A stretch of DNA of 64,000 nt from Collimonas pratensis (GCF_001584185.1 NZ_CP013234.1:5642001-5706000), one strand, 5' to 3'; positions 11,075 through 20,517 are shown, counted from the stretch's first letter. Numbers and translations are program-made. The notes: generated by a model not told the origin, from the letters alone.

Positions 11075-11845
11075 CTACATAGTTTTGATACGCTCTACCA
11101 TCTCGGCGCCGAAGGCGATATACGCCTGCGCTCCCTTGGAAGCTGCATCGAAACTCACACCCGGCATGCCGTACGACGGCGCTTCCGCCAGCCGCACATT
11201 GCGCGGGATCACCGTCTTGAACACCTTGTCGCCAAAATGCTTTTCCAGCTCTTCCGATACCTGTTGCGATAAAGTCATGCGCGGATCGAACATCACGCGC
11301 AGCAAGCCGATGATCTTCAGGTCCGGATTCAGGTTGGCATGCACCTTCTTGATGGTGTTGACCAGGTCCGACAAACCTTCCAGCGCGTAGTACTCGCATT
11401 GCATCGGGATGATGACGCCGTTGGCGGCACACAGGCCATTCAGGGTCAGCATCGACAAGGCCGGCGGACAATCGATCAGGATGAAATCGTACTCGTCGGC
11501 GACGCTGGCGAAGGCATCCTTCAAACGCTTCTCGCGATTCTCCAATTCGACCATTTCCACTTCGGCGCCAGCCAGTTCGCGATTCGCCGGCAAGACATCG
11601 AAGCCGCCGGTTTCCGAGGTCTTGCGTACCGACTTGATATCCGACATGCCCAACAGCACTTCATAGATCGATGCAGTCAATGTGCCTTTGTTGATCCCCG
11701 CACCCATGGTGGCGTTGCCTTGCGGGTCCAGATCGGCCAGCAATACGCGCTGATTCAGCTGCGCCAGGCCGGCGGCCAGATTGACGGCGGTGGTGGTTTT
11801 ACCGACTCCGCCCTTTTGATTGGCGACACAAAATATTTTTGCCAT
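11075..11845 (-). CDS. parA: Chromosome partitioning ATPase ParA
   Basis: A 256-aa Walker-type ATPase that binds DNA non-specifically and drives segregation of ParB-parS complexes. The deviant Walker A KGGVGKTTTAV is at about residues 11-21; the Walker A' and B regions DLDPQGNATMG and DFILIDCPPALS are intact. The short form without an N-terminal HTH identifies the chromosomal (Soj) subgroup. It belongs to the minus-strand block mnmG-rsmG-lysE-parA-parB, with only 17 bp to the LysE gene. Confidence 0.97.
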   Translation of the reverse strand: MAKIFCVANQKGGVGKTTTAVNLAAGLAQLNQRVLLADLDPQGNATMGAGINKGTLTASIYEVLLGMSDIKSVRKTSETGGFDVLPANRELAGAEVEMVELENREKRLKDAFASVADEYDFILIDCPPALSMLTLNGLCAANGVIIPMQCEYYALEGLSDLVNTIKKVHANLNPDLKIIGLLRVMFDPRMTLSQQVSEELEKHFGDKVFKTVIPRNVRLAEAPSYGMPGVSFDAASKGAQAYIAFGAEMVERIKTM

Positions 11846-11862
11846 GTAGTGGTCAGGTCGTA

Positions 11863-12498
11863 TTAATTGGTGGTTAATTTGATGCCAAAACCGATCAGGA
11901 AGATTCCTGCGGCCCTGGAAGCGAATGCGGCGATACGGCGATTCTGTCCCAGGCGCTTGGCGGCAGTATTCCCGAGCAGTACCAGCAGACTACCGTAAAT
12001 CAATGTGCAACTGGAAATGATTGCGCCCATGGCCAGGAAAGTCAGGCTGCCGCGATGCACCGCAGGATCGATGAACAGCGGAAAAAACGCCATGTAAAAG
12101 ATGATCGATTTCGGATTGACCAGAGTCACCAGGAAACCGCGGGTGAAATTGCCGCCGCTTGCAATTTCGCTGGCTGTGCCGGCGCCGCCGTTCTTTTTGG
12201 CAAACAGCAATTTGCAGCCGAGGAAAGCCAGGTAAGCAGCGCCCAGATACTGCACGCCCTTGAACACCAGCGGATTGGCGGTCAGCAATGCCGCCACGCC
12301 GATCGCCGCCAGGAACATCAGCACCGCGTCGCCCAGCATGACGCCGAGTACGGAAGCGAAACCGCCGCGCAGGCCAGCCTTGCCGGCGCAGGTCAGGATA
12401 CAGAAAGTCCCTGCCCCTGGCAGTACCAGGAAAACCACGGTGGCGGCAATCAGCTGCCAGGCGTCGGTAATGCCAAGGGTGTGAAAAAAGGCGTTCAT
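11863..12498 (-). CDS. LysE/RhtB family amino-acid exporter
   Basis: A 211-aa inner-membrane protein with about six hydrophobic segments and the family motif LPGAGTFCILTCAGKAGLRGG (split around residues 27-47), a variant of the usual PGP-x-x-G box. The segment VTLVNPKSIIFYMAFFPLF is characteristic of RhtB-type exporters. The substrate is unknown. It is inserted between rsmG (20 bp) and parA (17 bp), so it is very likely co-transcribed, although it has no evident link to partitioning. Confidence 0.9.
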   Translation of the reverse strand: MNAFFHTLGITDAWQLIAATVVFLVLPGAGTFCILTCAGKAGLRGGFASVLGVMLGDAVLMFLAAIGVAALLTANPLVFKGVQYLGAAYLAFLGCKLLFAKKNGGAGTASEIASGGNFTRGFLVTLVNPKSIIFYMAFFPLFIDPAVHRGSLTFLAMGAIISSCTLIYGSLLVLLGNTAAKRLGQNRRIAAFASRAAGIFLIGFGIKLTTN

Positions 12499-12517
12499 GG
12501 TAAATCCGTTTCTGTTA

Positions 12518-13177
12518 TTACTTGCTGCGTTTGATAAAAATCAGATGCCGTTCCGCATCCAGGCCCGGCACTGCCAGCGGCCTGATTTCGCTTACTTCCC
12601 AGCCAGCCGGCAAGCGGGCGATCTCTTCGTCCGGCTTGATGCCCTTGAGCGCGATGAACTGGCCGTCATCTGTCAGCAAATGCGCCGACCAGTTGATAAA
12701 ATCCGCCAATTCGGCAAAAGCGCGCGAAGTAATCACATCAAATTTCTGCGCCACCTGCAACTGCTCTACCCTGGCCGTATGAACGCTGACGTTGCTCAAC
12801 CCCAATTCTGCTTTGACCTGGGTCAGGAATGCCGTTTTCTTGTGCACGGTGTCAATCATCGACACCCGCATTGCTGGCTTGGCCTTGCCCGCCCAGATCG
12901 CCAGGATCATCCCCGGCAAGCCGCCGCCAGCGCCGACATCCAGCACATTCTCGGCCGCGGCAAAGGCCGGCACCACCGCCAGCGAATCCAGCAAATGATG
13001 CGTCATCATCTGCGCCGGTTCGCGGATCGAGGTCAGGTTATAGACCTTGTTCCATTTCGCCAGCAAGCTCAGATAAGCCAGCAATTGCTGCTGCTGCTGC
13101 TGATCCAGCGCAATGCCTAATATTTGTGCACCCTGCTGCAGGCTCGCTTCCAGCGACGCGGTCTGCGTTGAACTCAT
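12518..13177 (-). CDS. rsmG: 16S rRNA m7G527 methyltransferase RsmG (GidB)
   Basis: A 219-aa SAM-dependent methyltransferase that modifies G527 of 16S rRNA. The SAM-binding loop VLDVGAGGGLPGM is at about residues 70-82. The RsmG-specific stretches KWNKVYNLTSIREP and HHLLDSLAVVP precede it, and VITSRAFAELADF follows. The length is typical. It follows mnmG on the same strand with a 68-bp gap, the classical gidA-gidB order near the origin. Confidence 0.97.
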   Translation of the reverse strand: MSSTQTASLEASLQQGAQILGIALDQQQQQQLLAYLSLLAKWNKVYNLTSIREPAQMMTHHLLDSLAVVPAFAAAENVLDVGAGGGLPGMILAIWAGKAKPAMRVSMIDTVHKKTAFLTQVKAELGLSNVSVHTARVEQLQVAQKFDVITSRAFAELADFINWSAHLLTDDGQFIALKGIKPDEEIARLPAGWEVSEIRPLAVPGLDAERHLIFIKRSK

Positions 13178-13245
13178 GCTGCCACTCCTTGATTATCCCG
13201 GCAATTACCTGGGCGGTCGTTGTTTTTCATGCAATGCGTTTTTTA

Positions 13246-15168
13246 TCAGGCTGCCTTGTCATCTGCATTCAGGCGCTTCATGCCTTTTTTCAGATGCACC
13301 AGCAGCAGCGACAAGGCAGCCGGCGTGACGCCGGAAATGCGTGAAGCCTGGCCGAAGGTTTCGGGCCGGTGCAGGTTGAGCTTCTGCCGGACTTCGATCG
13401 ACAGGGCTTGCACTTCCATGTAGTCGAGATCGGCCGGCAGCTTGAGGTTTTCATTGTGCTCGTGGCGCTCGACTTCACGTGCCTGGCGGTCGATATAGCC
13501 GGCGTACTTGACCTGGATTTCGACCTGTTCCCTAACGCTGTCGTCCTCCACACCCGGACCGCCGAGTTCCTGGCCGTCGACGCCCTTCAGCGTCATTAAT
13601 TGTTCATAAGTAACATTTGGCCGGCGCAGCAGATCGACCAATGCATATTCGCGTTCCATCGGCTTGCCCAGCAAGCGTTCGGCTTCGGCAGCGGCGACGA
13701 TGCGTGGATTCACCCACGTGGAACGCAGGCGCTCCATCTCGACAGCAACCGCTTCGCGCTTCTTTTCAAACTGCGCCCATTGGACATCGCCAACGCAGCC
13801 AAGCTGGCGGCCGATTTCGGTCAGGCGCAGGTCGGCATTGTCTTCGCGCAGGCTGAGACGGTATTCGGCACGGCTGGTGAACATGCGATACGGTTCTTGC
13901 ACGCCTTGGGTGATCAGATCGTCGACCAGTACGCCGAGATAAGCTTCATCGCGGCGTGGTGTCCAGGCATCGCGCTCTTGTGTTTGCAAGGCGGCATTGA
14001 GACCAGCCAGCATGCCCTGCGCAGCGGCTTCTTCGTAACCGGTGGTGCCGTTGATCTGCCCAGCAAAGTACAGGCCCTGGATCTGCTTGGTTTCCAGCGA
14101 AGCCTTCAAACCGCGCGGATCGAAGTAGTCGTATTCGATGGCGTAGCCAGGGCGCAGGATATGCGCATTCTCCAGACCGCGCATCGAATGCACCAGCGCC
14201 AGCTGCACATCGAACGGCAGGCTTGTCGAAATGCCATTAGGATAAAACTCGTTGGTGGTCAGGCCTTCCGGTTCGAGGAAGATCTGGTGCGAATCCTTGC
14301 TGGCGAAGCGATGGATCTTGTCCTCGATCGATGGGCAGTAACGCGGCCCTACTCCTTCGATGACACCGGTGTACATCGGGCTGCGGTCCAGGCCGGCGCG
14401 GATAATATCGTGCGTTTGCTGGTTGGTGTGGGTAATCCAGCATGGCAGTTGCTGCGGGTGCATGGCGGCATTGCCCATGACTGAAAACACCGGCACCGGA
14501 TCGAGATCACCGGGTTGCGGCTCCATCACGGAAAAATCGATAGTGCGGCCATCGATACGCGGCGGCGTACCGGTCTTGAGGCGCCCTTGCGGCAGCTTCA
14601 ATTCCTTCAGGCGCGCCGACAGTGAAATCGCCGGAGGGTCGCCGGCACGCCCAGCCGAATAGTTATTCAGGCCGACGTGGATCTTCCCGTCCAGGAAAGT
14701 ACCTGCCGTCAGCACCACTGCCCTGCTGCGAAACTGGATGCCGACCTGGGTGACGGCGCCGACGACGCGGTCGCCCTCCACCAGCAAATCATCTACCGCC
14801 TGCTGGAACAGCCACAGGTTTTCCTGGTTTTCCAGGCGTGAACGGATGGCTTGCTTGTACAGAATGCGGTCGGCTTGCGCCCGAGTCGCGCGGACTGCCG
14901 GGCCTTTGGAAGAATTCAAGATACGGAACTGGATACCCGCTTCATCGGTAGCGATGGCCATCGCACCGCCCATGGCATCGACTTCTTTCACAAGATGGCC
15001 TTTGCCTATCCCACCAATCGACGGGTTGCACGACATCTGGCCCAGTGTCTCGATATTGTGGGTCAACAATAGCGTTTTTTGGCCCATGCGGGCGGACGCC
15101 AGCGCGGCTTCGGTGCCGGCGTGACCGCCACCGACGACGATTACATCAAAATGTGTAGGGAAAAGCAT
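13246..15168 (-). CDS. mnmG: tRNA uridine-5-carboxymethylaminomethyl modification enzyme MnmG (GidA)
   Basis: A 640-aa FAD-binding protein that, with MnmE, modifies U34 of several tRNAs. The dinucleotide fold is at the N-terminus ([21 protein letters not shown]). Family boxes [45 protein letters not shown] and [12 protein letters not shown] are all present, and the C-terminal helical domain for MnmE contact is complete. It heads the mnmG-rsmG-lysE-parA-parB block. Its upstream spacer holds both parS sites. Confidence 0.98.
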   Translation of the reverse strand: MLFPTHFDVIVVGGGHAGTEAALASARMGQKTLLLTHNIETLGQMSCNPSIGGIGKGHLVKEVDAMGGAMAIATDEAGIQFRILNSSKGPAVRATRAQADRILYKQAIRSRLENQENLWLFQQAVDDLLVEGDRVVGAVTQVGIQFRSRAVVLTAGTFLDGKIHVGLNNYSAGRAGDPPAISLSARLKELKLPQGRLKTGTPPRIDGRTIDFSVMEPQPGDLDPVPVFSVMGNAAMHPQQLPCWITHTNQQTHDIIRAGLDRSPMYTGVIEGVGPRYCPSIEDKIHRFASKDSHQIFLEPEGLTTNEFYPNGISTSLPFDVQLALVHSMRGLENAHILRPGYAIEYDYFDPRGLKASLETKQIQGLYFAGQINGTTGYEEAAAQGMLAGLNAALQTQERDAWTPRRDEAYLGVLVDDLITQGVQEPYRMFTSRAEYRLSLREDNADLRLTEIGRQLGCVGDVQWAQFEKKREAVAVEMERLRSTWVNPRIVAAAEAERLLGKPMEREYALVDLLRRPNVTYEQLMTLKGVDGQELGGPGVEDDSVREQVEIQVKYAGYIDRQAREVERHEHNENLKLPADLDYMEVQALSIEVRQKLNLHRPETFGQASRISGVTPAALSLLLVHLKKGMKRLNADDKAA

Positions 15169-15264
15169 AGTGCGCCTCTTGGAGACGATGAATAATGGTA
15201 AGCAGAGGGGTGATTATAAAGCATGCAGCGGTCGCAGACATTCGTATGCCGGACATACAACAGA

Positions 15265-15280
15265 TGTTTCACGTGGAACA
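15265..15280. promoter_or_regulatory. parS: parS centromere site 1
   Basis: TGTTTCACGTGGAACA, an exact match to the conserved bacterial parS 16-mer, in the spacer upstream of mnmG. Confidence 0.95.
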
Positions 15281-15303
15281 TTTGAATGTTGCGCGATAAA
15301 AAC

Positions 15304-15343
15304 AAAAGCGGTGACTGTTTCACGTGGAACAATCACCGCTTTT
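15304..15343. terminator. 40-bp palindrome centred on parS site 2; probable bidirectional terminator
   Basis: Arms AAAAGCGGTGA (15304-15314) and TCACCGCTTTT (15333-15343) are perfectly complementary and flank parS symmetrically. With the parS palindrome inside, the whole 40 bp can fold into a single hairpin flanked by A and T tracts on both sides. It sits 19 bp after the stop of the minus-strand permease gene, where a terminator is expected. Confidence 0.7.
15316..15331. promoter_or_regulatory. parS: parS centromere site 2
   Basis: A second exact copy of TGTTTCACGTGGAACA, 51 bp from the first, placed exactly at the dyad of the 15304-15343 palindrome. Confidence 0.95.
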
Positions 15344-15361
15344 CTATCGAACCTTGCTGCC

Positions 15362-16135
15362 TTACTTAAGGAATGCGTCGTACCCTGTTTTCAAGATCAA
15401 CACAGACACCACGAACAGGAACAACTTCCTGACAAAACCGCTCCCATGTTTGAGCGCCAGCTTGGTTCCCACTAAAGAACCGCCTACATTGCAGATAGCC
15501 ATAACCAATCCAAGCTGCCAGATGATATGCCCGCTATATCCAAACCATAACAAGGCAGCCAGGTTGGTCGCCACATTGATGACCTTCGATACCGCCGAGG
15601 CTGCAAGGAAATCGAAGCCGAAAAACCGCACAAACAGGAAAATCAGGAAGCTACCTGTGCCAGGGCCGAAAACACCGTCATAAAATCCGATACCGCCGCC
15701 AATCAGCATCGCCAGCAACTTCTCTTTTGAACCGGTATGCAGGGGTGCATGGATACTACCGAAATCTTTCTTCTTCACCGTGTAGATGGCAACCGCCAGC
15801 AAAATGAAGGGCAACGATTTTCGAATCGCTTCGGTTGGAATATGGGTAACCGTATAAGCGCCGAGGAAGGCAAACAGGAAAGCTGCACCGGCCGCAGGCA
15901 GCGCTGAGTTCCAGGCAATCTTTACCCTTCGTGCAAAATTCACGGCTGCGGCGCCTGTGCCGAAGATACCTGCCAATTTATTGGTGCCAAATATCGTAGC
16001 GGGCGCGCCATTAGGCAGCATCGCAAACAGAGCGGGAATCTGGATCAGACCCCCTCCTCCGACCACTGCATCAATCAAACCGGCAAGGAAACTGGCAAGC
16101 GCCAGAATGAGGAAATCAGGGAATAACTCAGGCAT
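15362..16135 (-). CDS. TSUP (TauE/SafE) family permease
   Basis: A 257-aa polytopic inner-membrane protein of the sulfite exporter TauE/SafE group, which moves sulfur-containing anions or organic acids. Two homologous halves are visible. The N-terminal one carries FLAGLIDAVVGGGGLIQIPAL and GTNKLAGIFGT. The C-terminal one carries GGGIGFYDGVFGPGTGSFLI and SAVSKVINVATNLAAL. Both glycine-rich re-entrant motifs are intact. It lies between the parS spacer and the liv operon as a single transcription unit; the substrate is not predictable. Confidence 0.9.
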   Translation of the reverse strand: MPELFPDFLILALASFLAGLIDAVVGGGGLIQIPALFAMLPNGAPATIFGTNKLAGIFGTGAAAVNFARRVKIAWNSALPAAGAAFLFAFLGAYTVTHIPTEAIRKSLPFILLAVAIYTVKKKDFGSIHAPLHTGSKEKLLAMLIGGGIGFYDGVFGPGTGSFLIFLFVRFFGFDFLAASAVSKVINVATNLAALLWFGYSGHIIWQLGLVMAICNVGGSLVGTKLALKHGSGFVRKLFLFVVSVLILKTGYDAFLK

Positions 16136-16376
16136 GGGATGTACAGATAAAAATTTGGAAGACTGTCAGACAGGGGGCTGGTTCGGGGAAGAAATAAGAC
16201 AGGCAATTCTACTTCCGGCGGATGATACCGGCTTACCTTCCGGCTATGTTATTTAGTCATAGCTATCCAAGTAATTCCATCATCTGGCATGGGATGGTAA
16301 GTTCAAATAAGCAATATGTTCTGTGCACTACCATCTGCCTATTATTTAAGCAAACAAGGCCAACGTTTGCCTAAGG
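16136..16376. other. Spacer between TSUP permease and livM terminator
   Basis: The 306-bp gap between the genes at 15362-16135 and 16442-17425 contains the liv terminator at its right end. The remaining 241 bp hold the TSUP promoter region and no gene or repeat that I can support. Confidence 0.5.
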
Positions 16377-16414
16377 AAAAAGCCCGTACAAGACTTCTCA
16401 TGTACGGGCTTTTC
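16377..16414 (-). terminator. Intrinsic terminator of the liv operon (bidirectional in form)
   Basis: GCCCGTACA (16382-16390) and TGTACGGGC (16401-16409) form a 9-bp stem with a 10-nt loop. On the minus strand the hairpin is followed by TTTTTCC, about 30 bp after the livM stop. Confidence 0.88.
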
Positions 16415-16441
16415 TCCAGGGGCAAACTACGCAGAAAAGAA

Positions 16442-17425
16442 TCAACTGCTGCCGGGCGATGAGCGCTTGCTCAATGCGGCGGAAATTTCGCCGACAATCC
16501 CGCGCCGGAACGCCAGCACGCACACGATGAAGATGAAGCCGGTCACGATCGTCACCGATTCGCCCAGGCCGCTGAACCATTCGATATGCGTCACTCCCGC
16601 CAGCCAGTTGCCGATATCGCCCAGCTTGTTTTCCAGCATGATGATGATCAGCGCACCGACAATCGGCCCGATGATAGTGCCCAGGCCGCCTACCAGCGTC
16701 ATCAATACCACCAGTCCGGACATGGTCCAGTGCACATCGGTCAGCGTTTCAAAGCCCAGCACCAGCGTCTTGGTAGAGCCGGCCAGGCCCGACAGCGCCG
16801 CCGACAAAACAAAGGCCAGCAACTTGTAGCGGCTGACGTCGTAGCCCAGCGAAATGGCGCGCGGTTCGTTTTCCTTGATCGCTTTCAGCACCTGGCCGAA
16901 AGGAGAATGAACGGTACGCACGATCAGGGCAAAGCCGGCCACGGCGATCGCCAGCACCACATAATATAAAGTCAGGTCGCTATTGAGATCGATGAAACCC
17001 AGCAAATGCCCGCGCGGCACGCCTTGCAAGCCATCCTCGCCGCCGGTGAACGGCATCTGCAGGAAAACGAAGTACAGCATCTGTGCCAGCGCCAGGGTGA
17101 TCATGGTGAAGTAAATTCCCTGCCGCCGGATCGCCAGGCTGCCCATCACCAGGCCGATCAGCGCACCGGTAGCGGTGCCGGCCAGCAAGCCAATCTCGGT
17201 CGGCAAGCCCAGAGTCTGCAAGGCATAGCCGGCGACATAACCCGCGCCGCCAAAGAATGCGGCATGTCCAAATGATAACAATCCGGTGAAGCCGATCAGC
17301 AGATTGAATGCGCAGGCGAACAGCGCAAAGCAGATGATCTTCATCAGGAACACTGGATAGATGCCGAACGGCGCCGCCAGCGCGGCGGCCAGCAGCAGGC
17401 CGTAGCCGATTTTCTTATTCATCAT
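16442..17425 (-). CDS. livM: Branched-chain amino-acid ABC transporter permease LivM
   Basis: A 327-aa inner-membrane permease with about ten hydrophobic helices. It contains the family blocks LLIGFTGLLSFGHAAFFGGAGYVAGY (in parts), ITLALAQMLYFV and the cytoplasmic loop for ATPase contact IKENEPRAISLGYDVSRYKL (split around RAISLG). GGLGTIIGPIVGALIII closes the domain. It is the last gene of the liv operon, 14 bp after livH, and is followed by a clear terminator. Confidence 0.95.
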   Translation of the reverse strand: MMNKKIGYGLLLAAALAAPFGIYPVFLMKIICFALFACAFNLLIGFTGLLSFGHAAFFGGAGYVAGYALQTLGLPTEIGLLAGTATGALIGLVMGSLAIRRQGIYFTMITLALAQMLYFVFLQMPFTGGEDGLQGVPRGHLLGFIDLNSDLTLYYVVLAIAVAGFALIVRTVHSPFGQVLKAIKENEPRAISLGYDVSRYKLLAFVLSAALSGLAGSTKTLVLGFETLTDVHWTMSGLVVLMTLVGGLGTIIGPIVGALIIIMLENKLGDIGNWLAGVTHIEWFSGLGESVTIVTGFIFIVCVLAFRRGIVGEISAALSKRSSPGSS

Positions 17426-17439
17426 GACCGCTCCGTCTC

Positions 17440-18324
17440 TTATTTCTCTTTACCGAACAGGCCGGCTGGCCGGATCATCAATACGATCGCCATCACGATG
17501 AACACCACCGTGGCCGACGCTTCCGGATAGAACACCCGGGTCAGTCCCTCGATCACGCCGAGCGCCAGGCCGGTGACGATAGAGCCCATGATGGAACCCA
17601 TGCCGCCGATCACCACAACCGCGAAGACGACGATAATCAGGTTGGAACCCATCAGTGGCGAGACCTGGATCACCGGCGCCGCCAGCACCCCGGCAAAGGC
17701 CGCCAAAGCGACGCCGAAGCCGTAGGTCAAGGTCACCATCAGCGGCACGTTGACGCCGAACGCTTCCACCAGTTTCGGATTCTCGGTGCCGGCGCGCAGG
17801 TAAGCGCCGAGCTTGGTCTTCTCGATCACGAACCAGGTGGCGAAACACACTGTCAAAGAGGCCAGGACCACCCAGGCGCGATAATTCGGCAGCACCATGA
17901 AGCCGAGGTCGGTGGCCCCGCTCAAGGCGTCTGGGACCGAATACGGCTGCCCGGAGACGCCGTAGAAAGAACGGAAGATGCCCTCCACCATCAAGGTGAT
18001 GCCGAAGGTCAGCAGCAAGCCGTACAGATGGTCCAGCTTGTACAGCCAACGCAGCATGGTCTTCTCGATGATGATGCCGAACAGCCCCACCAGCAGCGGC
18101 GCCAAGGCCAGCATCACCCAGTAGTTGAGGTTGAAATACGTCAGCCCGATCCAGGCCAGGAAAGCGCCCATCATGTATAGCGCGCCGTGGGCAAAATTGA
18201 TCACATTGAGCAGGCCGAAGATCACAGCCAGCCCGAGCGACAGCATGGCGTAAAAGGAGCCGTTGACCAGCCCCAGCAGCAGCTGGCTCATCAAGGCTTG
18301 CAAGGGAATGCCGAAAATTTCCAT
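17440..18324 (-). CDS. livH: Branched-chain amino-acid ABC transporter permease LivH
   Basis: A 294-aa inner-membrane permease. Typical segments are LVNGSFYAMLSLGLAVIFGL near the N-terminus, INFAHGALYMMGAF, the ATPase-contact loop TKLGAYLRAGTENPKLVEAFGV (read in parts) and VVVIGGMGSIMGSIVTGLALG. It pairs with LivM as the heterodimeric channel. A perfect 16-bp palindrome lies 19 bp upstream of its ATG. Confidence 0.95.
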   Translation of the reverse strand: MEIFGIPLQALMSQLLLGLVNGSFYAMLSLGLAVIFGLLNVINFAHGALYMMGAFLAWIGLTYFNLNYWVMLALAPLLVGLFGIIIEKTMLRWLYKLDHLYGLLLTFGITLMVEGIFRSFYGVSGQPYSVPDALSGATDLGFMVLPNYRAWVVLASLTVCFATWFVIEKTKLGAYLRAGTENPKLVEAFGVNVPLMVTLTYGFGVALAAFAGVLAAPVIQVSPLMGSNLIIVVFAVVVIGGMGSIMGSIVTGLALGVIEGLTRVFYPEASATVVFIVMAIVLMIRPAGLFGKEK

Positions 18325-18342
18325 GGCAATATCATCTAAAAA

Positions 18343-18358
18343 TCACTCGTACGAGTGA
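18343..18358. promoter_or_regulatory. Perfect 16-bp palindrome upstream of livH
   Basis: TCACTCGTACGAGTGA lies in the 135-bp gap between the binding-protein gene and livH. There is no T tract on the minus strand, so it looks more like an operator or RNA-processing hairpin than a terminator. Confidence 0.4.
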
Positions 18359-18459
18359 AGAACAATCAAACAGCGCAAAGGCGCGCGGATCTCCTAAGAG
18401 ACCCACGCACACACAGAACTGGCCAGGCCAGGCATAACGCTCAGGACATCAGCGCGCCA

Positions 18460-19674
18460 TTACTTCCACAGCGCGCACTTGCTCTCGGCCTTAGGCGTGA
18501 AAGCCTGCTCGCCCGGGATGGTTTCGATCTTGTTCAGATAGTCCCAAGGATATTTGGAATCGGCCGGCGCCTTGACCTGGTACAGCATCATGTCGTGCAC
18601 CACGCGGCCGTCAGGACGCAGATAGGCGTTCTTCGCGTACATGTCGCTGAACTTGCTCTTGCGCAGCTGCGCCATCACCTTGTCGCCGTCGTCAGTGCCG
18701 ACGGCCTTGACCGCGGTCAGGTACTGCATCGCCGCCGAGTAATCGCCCGCCTGCAGGCTGGAAGGCTCTTTTTTCATCTTCTCGAAGTAGCGCTTGGCCC
18801 AGGCACGCGATTCCGCATTCTGGTCCCAGTACCAGCTATCGGTCAGGTACATGCCCTGCGTCTGCTTCAAGGTCAGCGAATGGATATCGTTGATGAACAC
18901 TAGCAGGCCGGCCAGCTTAGCGTTCTTGGTGACGCCGAATTCATTGGCCGCCTTCACTGCGTTGATCAGGTCGCCGCCAGCATTCGCCAAGCCGATAATC
19001 TGCGCCTTGGACGATTGCGCCTGCAGCATGAAGGAAGAAAAATCGGAGGCGTTGAGCGGATGCTTGACCGAACCCAGCACAGTACCGCCGGACGACTTCA
19101 CTACCGCAGTAGTGTCTTTTTCCAGCGAAGCGCCGAAAGCATAGTCAGCGGTGATGAAGTACCAGCTCTTGCCGCCCTGCTTCACCACTTGCGAACCGGT
19201 GCCATGCGCCAGCGCGTAGGTATCGTAAGCATAGTGCACGGTATACGGCGTGCATTCTTCGTTGGTCAGGCGGGTGCTGCCGGCGCCGATTTCAAAGAAC
19301 GGCTTTTTCTTTTCCGCGGCAATCTTGGCCATCGCCAGCGCCGTGCCGGAGTTGGTGCCGCCGATCAGCATGTCCAGTCCTTGCTGGTCGAACCACTCGC
19401 GCGCCTTGCTCGATGCGATATCCGCCTTGTTCTGATGATCCGCCACGATCAGTTCGATCTTCTTGCCGTTGATGCTGCCGCCCATGTCGGCGATCGCCAT
19501 CTTGATCGCTTCGGCGCCGCCAGGACCATCGATGTCTGAATAAACGCTAGACATGTCAGTAATGAAGCCGATCTTGATCACATCGCCGGAAATTTGTGCC
19601 GAGGCCGGCAGCGCCACGCCCAACGCGATTGTGCTGCCCACCGCAACTGCCAAGGTCTTTAATTTGATATTCAT
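18460..19674 (-). CDS. Branched-chain amino-acid-type ABC transporter substrate-binding protein
   Basis: A periplasmic binding protein of about 404 aa, Peripla_BP_6 family. A Sec signal peptide (MNIKLKTLAVAVGSTIALG...ALPASAQ) is cleaved near residue 27, and the mature part begins ISGDVIKIGFITDMSS. The ATG at 19672-19674 is preferred because GGAG lies 7 bp before it; an in-frame ATG four codons upstream overlaps that site. The gene sits between livF and livH, so it is the operon's own receptor. The group has many ligands besides Leu/Ile/Val (amides, aromatic acids, urea), so the substrate is open. Confidence 0.92.
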   Translation of the reverse strand: MNIKLKTLAVAVGSTIALGVALPASAQISGDVIKIGFITDMSSVYSDIDGPGGAEAIKMAIADMGGSINGKKIELIVADHQNKADIASSKAREWFDQQGLDMLIGGTNSGTALAMAKIAAEKKKPFFEIGAGSTRLTNEECTPYTVHYAYDTYALAHGTGSQVVKQGGKSWYFITADYAFGASLEKDTTAVVKSSGGTVLGSVKHPLNASDFSSFMLQAQSSKAQIIGLANAGGDLINAVKAANEFGVTKNAKLAGLLVFINDIHSLTLKQTQGMYLTDSWYWDQNAESRAWAKRYFEKMKKEPSSLQAGDYSAAMQYLTAVKAVGTDDGDKVMAQLRKSKFSDMYAKNAYLRPDGRVVHDMMLYQVKAPADSKYPWDYLNKIETIPGEQAFTPKAESKCALWK

Positions 19675-19758
19675 TGTCTTCTCCATTTTTAAACCACCCG
19701 TGTTCCTTTACTGCGTTGCTGCGCAATCAAGGAAGCTCCCTAACGTCAACCTGCAGAT

Positions 19759-20517
19759 CTACACACCTAGCAAAGCATTCAGTACCGGCATCTTTTCTTC
19801 CAGCTGCGACGACGCAAACGACTCGACGATCTGGCCATGTTCCATCACATAAAAGCGGTCTGCCAGCGGCGCGGCAAAACGGAAGTTCTGCTCCACCATC
19901 ACGATCGTGTAACCCTTCGCTTTCAGGGTCGTAATCATGCGCGCCAGCGTCTGCACGATCACCGGCGCCAGGCCTTCGGAAATCTCGTCCAGCAGCAGCA
20001 GGCGCGCGCCTGTGCGCAGGATGCGCGCCACTGCCAGCATCTGCTGCTCGCCGCCTGACAGCCGCGTGCCCTGGCTGTTCCTGCGTTCTTTCAGGTTGGG
20101 AAACATGTCGTAGATTTCTTCCACCGACATGCCCTTTTCCGTGGTCGACAAAGACGGCGGCAACAGCAGGTTTTCTTCCGTCGAGAGGGACGAAAAAATG
20201 CCCCGCTCTTCGGGGCAATAACCAACGCCGTGGTGGGCAATCTTGTAAGTCGGCAGCGCGATGGTTTCCACGCCACCGATCTTGATCGAACCCTTGCGCG
20301 TCCCGGTCAGGCCCATGATCGCGCGCATGGTAGTGGTGCGGCCGGCGCCGTTGCGGCCCAGCAGCGTCACTACTTCGCCCTTGTGTACGTTCAGGTTGAC
20401 GTTGTGCAGGATATGCGATTCGCCATACCAGGCTTGCAGGTTTTCAATGCTGAGTGCAATCGCGCCCTGGGCAGATGCAGCGGCCGCGGGCGATGAGGAA
20501 TGAACAGCGGCCATCAA
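19759..20517 (-). CDS. livF: Branched-chain amino-acid ABC transporter ATPase LivF
   Basis: A 252-aa ABC ATPase with the signature RLSGGEQQMLAVARIL and Walker B LLLLDEISEGLAP. Its Walker A reads GRNGAGRTTT, so the normally invariant lysine is arginine (codon CGC at about 20336-20338); the rest of the loop is intact. The start overlaps the livG stop by 4 bp. I recall the same substitution in some betaproteobacterial LivF proteins, so it may be tolerated rather than inactivating, but that is memory and not shown here. Confidence 0.94.
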   Translation of the reverse strand: MMAAVHSSSPAAAASAQGAIALSIENLQAWYGESHILHNVNLNVHKGEVVTLLGRNGAGRTTTMRAIMGLTGTRKGSIKIGGVETIALPTYKIAHHGVGYCPEERGIFSSLSTEENLLLPPSLSTTEKGMSVEEIYDMFPNLKERRNSQGTRLSGGEQQMLAVARILRTGARLLLLDEISEGLAPVIVQTLARMITTLKAKGYTIVMVEQNFRFAAPLADRFYVMEHGQIVESFASSQLEEKMPVLNALLGV

